Shown: positions 59,817 to 64,000 of the stretch, piece by piece | How positions within the stretch are numbered: the first letter of the stretch is position 1 | How the letters are laid out: each line of letters opens with the position of its first letter | Source: Granulosicoccus sp947495035 | GTDB taxonomy: Bacteria > Pseudomonadota > Gammaproteobacteria > Granulosicoccales > Granulosicoccaceae | Strand: one strand, 5' to 3' | Length of the DNA: 64,000 nucleotides | Assembly (NCBI RefSeq): GCF_050589605.1 | Contig: NZ_JBNGOO010000008.1 | Made by a program: the position numbers and the translations under genes | Notes under the pieces: model-generated | Databases searched by the model: none | What the model saw: the letters and a program-made list of their open reading frames with translations, nothing else | What the model was told of the DNA's origin: nothing

Positions 59817-61640
59817 TCATGGCTGAGTGGGTGTCGTGGAGCTGCTGACGATGGCATTGTTGGCCGAGGCAACCTGCTGGTCGCCGGCAGGCAGAACACT
59901 TCTCATCTGGGCCGTCATTTCGTCGGATAGAGCCTTGAGCTCGGCAAGATACTTGCCCTCGATGGGTGGTGCCGCAGGCAATTCGACTTTCAGCGGATCA
60001 ATCTGCATGTTGTTGACGCGGAATTCGTAGTGCAGATGGGCGCCGGTCACTCGTCCGGTCTTGCCGACATAGCCCACGACATCTCCCTGCCTGACCCGCG
60101 CGCCGGCTGCCGCCTTCTCGGAAATCTTCGACATGTGCGCATACAGCGTGCTGAATTTCTTGCCATGTTGCAGAACAACAGTGTTGCCATAGGCGCCCTT
60201 CATGCCGGAGTAGGTCACCTTGCCATCCGCTGTGGCGTAGATGGGTGATCCGATCGGGGATCCGTAGTCGACACCTCGGTGTGCGCGAATCTGATGCAGT
60301 ACCGGGTGAAGTCGATTGGGGTTGAACCGGGAGGTGATTCTGACAACATCAACGGGGTGGCGCATGAACGTGCGACGCATGGACTTGCCATCAGGAGAGT
60401 AATAACCGGTTGAGCCATCATCCGTCGTGAAACGAATGGCGCGGTAGTTCTTGCCACCACGAATGAACTCCGCTGCCAGGATGTCGCCATCGCCGATATA
60501 GCGACCATCACGGTACAGTCGGTCGTAAACAAGGCTGAACTGGTCTCCCTTGCGAATGTCCTTGGCGAAATCCAGCTCCCACTGGAAAATGTCGGCCAGT
60601 TCCATGATGGTCGACTGCTTCAGATCGGCTTGCTGGGCTGCCAGATAAAGAGATTGCTGGATGGTCCCTGACGTCACCACGCGTTCCTTTTCAAGTGGCA
60701 GGTCGATCGAGACCACTTCGAAGTTGCTGTCGGAGCGATTGATCGTGATTCGCTTGTCATCGCCTACTCGAGTTGTCAGGCTCTGGAAGTTGCCGTCGGG
60801 GAGCTGCTGAATTTCCAGTTCCTGACCGATTCTGAGATTGGACAGATGCTGTTTGACGGTATCGTCCGTCAACAGTCCCGGCATCTGGTCGATGTTCACT
60901 CCATGCTTGTTGAGGATTCCCGACAAGGTGTTGCCCGGAGCCACAGCCACCACGATGGTGCTGGTGTCTTCCGGTGTGTCGGCATCCTCCAGAACGGCTG
61001 TCAGGGCAGGGTGGTCAACCAGAGGAGACAGCGTTTTCGTGACCGCGGTCTCAGTGGTTTCCATCAGGGGGTGCAAGGGGTCGCTGGGCGCTGCGGAATT
61101 CGTCAGGCCTTGATCTGTCGGCTCGGCAAGGCTTGCCGGGCGAGTGATGGCGACCTGTTTGGCAGTGTCGATGGGGGCCGCAAATGTCACGGCGGCAGCC
61201 TCCGGCTGCTCCTTTTCGCTGGAAAAGTGAGCAGTCAGCGCATCGACGGCATCGTCGAAAAAGAAAGTCGGTGCCGGCATACTTGCCCGGACAACTTCCT
61301 GCGCATTCGCCGGGTTGCCGGTGCTTGTTTCTTTTTCGACGGTTGTCCAGACAATGCCACCGATGACCACTGCCAATGCTGTATAGAGCTTGGTTCGGTG
61401 ACTCATGTACGGTCGTGGTTCGACACCAGCGGGGCTGGAATCGAGTCTGACGGCACCCGTGCGTCGCCCCGACGTGGCAGATCCGCGAGTCGTGGATTTC
61501 GATCTGACTCGTGATGATCGACCGGCAGCCACAGCGCTTGAACCACGCGACTTGTCAGTTCGTGTATTTCCGGTGCTGCTGAACGCGCCGGGTGAAAAGT
61601 CCACACAGTGCGGACGGTAGTGAGCGTTTTTAGTAGTCAA
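59817..61640 (-). CDS. M23-family murein endopeptidase with LysM-like/OapA region
   Basis: A membrane-anchored peptidoglycan endopeptidase of the MepM/PA0667 type. A membrane helix (LYTALAVVIGGIVWTT) is followed by a variable spacer, a LysM/OapA-like domain (APGNTLSGILNKHGVN) and the Csd3-type region (MELADIFQWELDFAKDIRKGDQFSLVYDRLY). The M23 domain has the zinc ligands HRGVDYG and HLHYEF. A TTG start gives 607 residues with an Arg/Ser/Thr-rich cytoplasmic tail of 78 residues. An ATG at 61406 (MSHRTKLY) would give 529 residues and a conventional signal-anchor. Neither has a good ribosome site. Divergent from tyrS. Confidence 0.88.
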   Translation of the reverse strand: MTTKNAHYRPHCVDFSPGAFSSTGNTRTDKSRGSSAVAAGRSSRVRSKSTTRGSATSGRRTGAVRLDSSPAGVEPRPYMSHRTKLYTALAVVIGGIVWTTVEKETSTGNPANAQEVVRASMPAPTFFFDDAVDALTAHFSSEKEQPEAAAVTFAAPIDTAKQVAITRPASLAEPTDQGLTNSAAPSDPLHPLMETTETAVTKTLSPLVDHPALTAVLEDADTPEDTSTIVVAVAPGNTLSGILNKHGVNIDQMPGLLTDDTVKQHLSNLRIGQELEIQQLPDGNFQSLTTRVGDDKRITINRSDSNFEVVSIDLPLEKERVVTSGTIQQSLYLAAQQADLKQSTIMELADIFQWELDFAKDIRKGDQFSLVYDRLYRDGRYIGDGDILAAEFIRGGKNYRAIRFTTDDGSTGYYSPDGKSMRRTFMRHPVDVVRITSRFNPNRLHPVLHQIRAHRGVDYGSPIGSPIYATADGKVTYSGMKGAYGNTVVLQHGKKFSTLYAHMSKISEKAAAGARVRQGDVVGYVGKTGRVTGAHLHYEFRVNNMQIDPLKVELPAAPPIEGKYLAELKALSDEMTAQMRSVLPAGDQQVASANNAIVSSSTTPTQP

Positions 61641-61846
61641 CGCGAGTGTCCGTTCGTAGAATTGGATTGTGAATGAATGGCGCCTGTTTTCGTTTATAGT
61701 CGCGATTACAATCGTCAGCGCTTTATCAAGTGTAGAGCAATTGTATAAAAAGTGAATGTCAACCGGGGTGTGTCTGATAAACCGGTTGATTTTCCCTTGA
61801 TCATCCAGCCAGTTGTTGGCTCATCACGTGGAGCAATTCATCAGTC

Positions 61847-63070
61847 ATGCCATCGGAGAAATCCATTAACAGTCACGATATAGAAGAACAGATTGCTCTG
61901 ATATCGAGAGGTACCGATGAGGTGCTGGTGGAAAGCGAGTTGCGTGAGCGGTTGAAAGAAGGTCGACCTCTGCGAATCAAAGCAGGATTCGATCCAACTG
62001 CCCCCGATCTGCACCTTGGGCATACCGTGTTACTGAACAAGATGCGCCAGTTTCAGCAGCTGGGCCATCAGGTCATTTTCCTGATCGGGGATTTCACTGG
62101 TCGTATCGGTGACCCCAGTGGCAAGAGTGTCACGCGTCCGGCTCTGGATGATGCGGCCGTGCTGGCAAATGCTCAGACCTACAAGGAGCAGGTGTTCAAG
62201 GTTCTTGACGCCGAGAAGACCGAAGTACGCTTCAATGCGGAATGGTTCGAACCCATGTCAGCCAGTGATCTGATCCGACTGGCTTCTCGTCAGACTCTGG
62301 CTCGAATGCTGGAGCGCGATGACTTCGCCAAGCGTTATCGCGAGCAGCAACCCATCGCCTTGCATGAATTTCTGTATCCCATGGTGCAGGGCTACGACTC
62401 GGTTGCCCTGGAATGTGATGTCGAGCTGGGCGGGACCGATCAGAAATTCAATCTGTTGATGGGGCGCGAATTGCAGAAGGGCAACGGACAATCGCCGCAG
62501 ATTGTCATCACGATGCCATTGCTCGAGGGGCTGGATGGCGTGCAGAAGATGTCCAAATCACTGAACAATTATGTGGGTGTCGACGATGAGGCCGATGAGA
62601 TGTTCGGCAAGCTCATGTCCATTCCGGACAGCATCATGTGGCGTTACTTCGAATTGCTCAGTGCCAGGACGAATGCCGATATCGACGGTTTGAGGAAGGC
62701 CGTTGATGAGGGACGCAATCCGCGAGACGTCAAGTTCGAGTTGGGAATGGAGATTGTGGATACCTACCACGGTGTCGGTACCGGAGAGTTGGCGAAAGAC
62801 GCTTTCATCAAGCGGTTTCAGCAGGGGCAGTTGCCGGAAGATATCGAATCCGTCCGTGTGGAAGCCGGCAATGAAGGGCGAGCTCTGGCCAATGTGCTGG
62901 TGGATGCGGGCCTGACGGAAAGTACTTCGGCAAGTCATCGCATGATCAAGCAGGGTGCGGTCCGTATCGATGGCGAGCGGGTGGAGGATGGACGACAGCT
63001 GCTTCAATCAGGTTCTGAAGTGGTTCTGCAAGTCGGTAAGCGGCGTGTGGCCAGGGTGTCGTTGGTCTGA
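61847..63070 (+). CDS. tyrS: Tyrosyl-tRNA synthetase
   Basis: Class I aminoacyl-tRNA synthetase charging tRNA-Tyr. The 407-residue protein has HLGH at 56-59 (HIGH motif), IGDFTGRIGDPSGKS, the tyrosine-binding YPMVQGYDSVALECDVELGGTDQKFN and KMSKS near 234-238. A C-terminal S4 RNA-binding domain (about 345-405) ends the protein. Length and sequence fit the second bacterial TyrRS type (TyrZ-like) rather than E. coli TyrS. It lies directly upstream of an rRNA leader, the same order as in Pseudomonas. Confidence 0.96.
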   Translation: MPSEKSINSHDIEEQIALISRGTDEVLVESELRERLKEGRPLRIKAGFDPTAPDLHLGHTVLLNKMRQFQQLGHQVIFLIGDFTGRIGDPSGKSVTRPALDDAAVLANAQTYKEQVFKVLDAEKTEVRFNAEWFEPMSASDLIRLASRQTLARMLERDDFAKRYREQQPIALHEFLYPMVQGYDSVALECDVELGGTDQKFNLLMGRELQKGNGQSPQIVITMPLLEGLDGVQKMSKSLNNYVGVDDEADEMFGKLMSIPDSIMWRYFELLSARTNADIDGLRKAVDEGRNPRDVKFELGMEIVDTYHGVGTGELAKDAFIKRFQQGQLPEDIESVRVEAGNEGRALANVLVDAGLTESTSASHRMIKQGAVRIDGERVEDGRQLLQSGSEVVLQVGKRRVARVSLV

Positions 63071-63370
63071 CCGGAAAAGGGGCAATCGCTCGGCAGGGGT
63101 GGTGACCGGGTTTTTCGGATAGCGGACGGCTGCACCGATTCACCGTCGAAGTCGATCATCGGCGTCACGTCTGCCGGGTGGTCAATGAGTGTGGAAGCTG
63201 GCAGGTTTGTGCGCCAGGTTGCAGATTGTTGACCAATTGTTGTCATGGGAGAGTCAAGTGCTGCGAGTGATGGACGCTAACTTGAGTCCTGCAAGGCATG
63301 GCGCAGGGTGGCCTGATGATCTGTTCTGACACATCACGGGAGCAAATTTGAAGTTTTTGAAAAAATAGTT
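63071..63370. other. Non-coding gap after tyrS
   Basis: About 300 bp between the tyrS stop and the first rRNA promoter. I see no gene and no clear intrinsic terminator. AAATTTGAAGTTTTTGAAAA (near 63345-63364) is an A/T-tract stretch placed like an UP element for the first promoter. Confidence 0.4.
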
Positions 63371-63381
63371 GCTGAACCCCG

Positions 63382-63409
63382 TTGCCTTTTGCCAGAAAGT
63401 CCGTAGAAT
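63382..63409 (+). promoter_or_regulatory. rRNA promoter P1
   Basis: TTGCCT (63382-63387), a 16-bp spacer and TAGAAT (63404-63409), followed by a GC-rich TCGCCTCC discriminator and preceded by A/T tracts. This is the form usual for growth-rate- and stringent-controlled rRNA promoters of gammaproteobacteria. Confidence 0.7.
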
Positions 63410-63485
63410 TCGCCTCCTCGCAGCGATGCAGGGACAGCTCTTCGGAGCGGTTCGATCGGGGCGGGGCGAGGCAGGGAAAAGGTTG

Positions 63486-63723
63486 AAAATAATTTCCCTG
63501 TGTCGAGAAGGACGCGCTAAGATAGGCGGCTCGGTCGGACGGAATGTTGTTTGATCGGTGTGTCTGGGAGGGGCGGAAAATGATGCAAATTATTTTTCCA
63601 CTTTTCCAGAAACAATGTTAAAGTAGACGGCTCGGTCAGGCGATACACTGCTTCACTGAGACGGTGGTAGCGGGAAGCGATGTAAAAATCATTTCCCACC
63701 AGTTGAATAGTTCGTGGTACACT
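63486..63723 (+). promoter_or_regulatory. Three further promoter modules (P2-P4) about 100 bp apart
   Basis: -10-like hexamers TAAGAT (63518-63523), TAAAGT (63619-63624) and TACACT (63718-63723) lie 101 and 99 bp apart. Each is preceded by an A/T-rich tract ending in TTTCCC or TTTCCA (63493-63498, 63595-63600, 63692-63697). P2 and P3 are followed by the same GC-rich string GGCTCGGTC. The TTTCC motif sits 18-20 bp from the -10, too far for an ordinary -35 in two cases, so it may be an activator site instead. The repeated design implies duplicated rRNA promoters. Confidence 0.55.
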
Positions 63724-63866
63724 CCTCGGACTCAGCCAAGCGGAAGCAAGTACTTCCCTGGTACGCTCTTTTACAATTAAATCAAGTAATTTAAATGGGT
63801 GCTTGGATTGCATTGGTTGCTTCTGGCAATAGATGTAAACGAAGTACCTGGCTTAAGCTTTAATTG

Positions 63867-63892
63867 GCTGTTTGCAGCTTCGCTCTTTAATG
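63867..63892 (+). promoter_or_regulatory. rRNA leader antitermination signal (boxB-like hairpin and boxA)
   Basis: GCTG-TTTG-CAGC (63867-63878) is a small hairpin immediately followed by CGCTCTTTAATG (63881-63892), which matches E. coli rRNA boxA (TGCTCTTTAACA) at the core GCTCTTTAA. This order, boxB then boxA, marks a Nus-dependent antiterminated rRNA leader. The 16S gene itself is not reached before the window ends. Confidence 0.8.
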
Positions 63893-64000
63893 AGACTGGT
63901 TGTAGATGGTTTAGCTTGGGTTCGGACCTTCGTTCAAAAAGTTAGTGTGCTGAAGAGCACTCTGTGGATCCTTTCGAGGGGATGCAGAAACACTATATTT

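Noticed and set aside
63517..63813. Minus-strand 98-codon frame
   Set aside because: It lies across the rRNA promoter repeats and leader; no coding character or ribosome site.

Overview
The window is about 64 kb of a moderately GC-rich gammaproteobacterial chromosome. It carries type II secretion, type IV pilus retraction and chemosensory genes, ErpA, a TonB, and a PyrR-PyrB-inactive dihydroorotase-like operon. Several blocks have the gene order I remember from Pseudomonas aeruginosa: yggT-proC-yggS-pilT-pilU; pyrC'-pyrB-pyrR-ruvX-algH-tonB-gshB-pil/chp; and argC-DUF-erpA-M23-tyrS-rRNA. The content of the rest (DUF5060 hydrolase, GT47-like transferase, a sugar-1-kinase with a nucleotidyltransferase, KDG kinase, sugar ABC importer) suggests a marine or surface-living, polysaccharide-using relative of Granulosicoccus or other Chromatiales. 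That taxonomic guess is inference only.

Layout. 0-6.5 kb: a four-gene type II secretion operon (gspC-D-E-F) with no pseudopilin genes, because a convergent small gene closes it. 6.8-13.7 kb: an HU-like protein with a Lys/Ala tail, yggT, proC, transaldolase, yggS, and the divergent pilT-pilU. 13.8-41.8 kb: an accessory stretch that sits where Pseudomonas goes almost directly from pilU to pyrC'. It holds a galacturonokinase-like GHMP kinase with a nucleotidyltransferase and an exostosin-type glycosyltransferase; a DUF5060 secreted hydrolase; a Kelch protein with a GlyGly-CTERM-like tail; a FucU-type mutarotase; thymidine kinase; a putative Fur-controlled DUF2325 operon; a GNAT; a DUF1801 protein; a cytidylate-kinase-like protein; the branched-chain keto-acid dehydrogenase genes bkdA1-bkdA2-bkdB; a lone cyclic-nucleotide-binding protein; an SMR pump; an orphan cobQ behind a KDG kinase; a sugar ABC importer with a divergent LacI regulator; an MFS carrier; and a uracil-DNA-glycosylase-family protein. 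41.8-55 kb: the pyrimidine genes, ruvX, algH, tonB and gshB, then divergently a compact pilG-pilI-pilJ-chpA chemosensory operon. 55-64 kb: a beta-propeller lipoprotein, argC, a DUF6776-like protein, erpA, an M23 peptidase, tyrS, and the multi-promoter leader of an rRNA operon whose 16S gene should begin just past the right edge.

How the parts work together. PilT/PilU are the retraction motors and PilG/PilI/PilJ/ChpA the chemosensory control of the same type IV pili; the TonB beside them resembles the TonB3 linked to twitching in Pseudomonas. The secretion operon plausibly exports the GlyGly-CTERM Kelch protein and possibly the DUF5060 enzyme. The sugar kinase/nucleotidyltransferase pair probably makes a UDP-uronate-type donor. 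The non-coding highlights are two adjacent 8-bp tandem arrays, a 9-bp array encoding an Ala/Gly/Asp/Ser linker in BkdB, paired palindromes upstream of the HU-like gene, Fur-, LacI- and IscR-like sites, and an rRNA leader with promoter modules about 100 bp apart. All of this was read by eye; no homology search was run.
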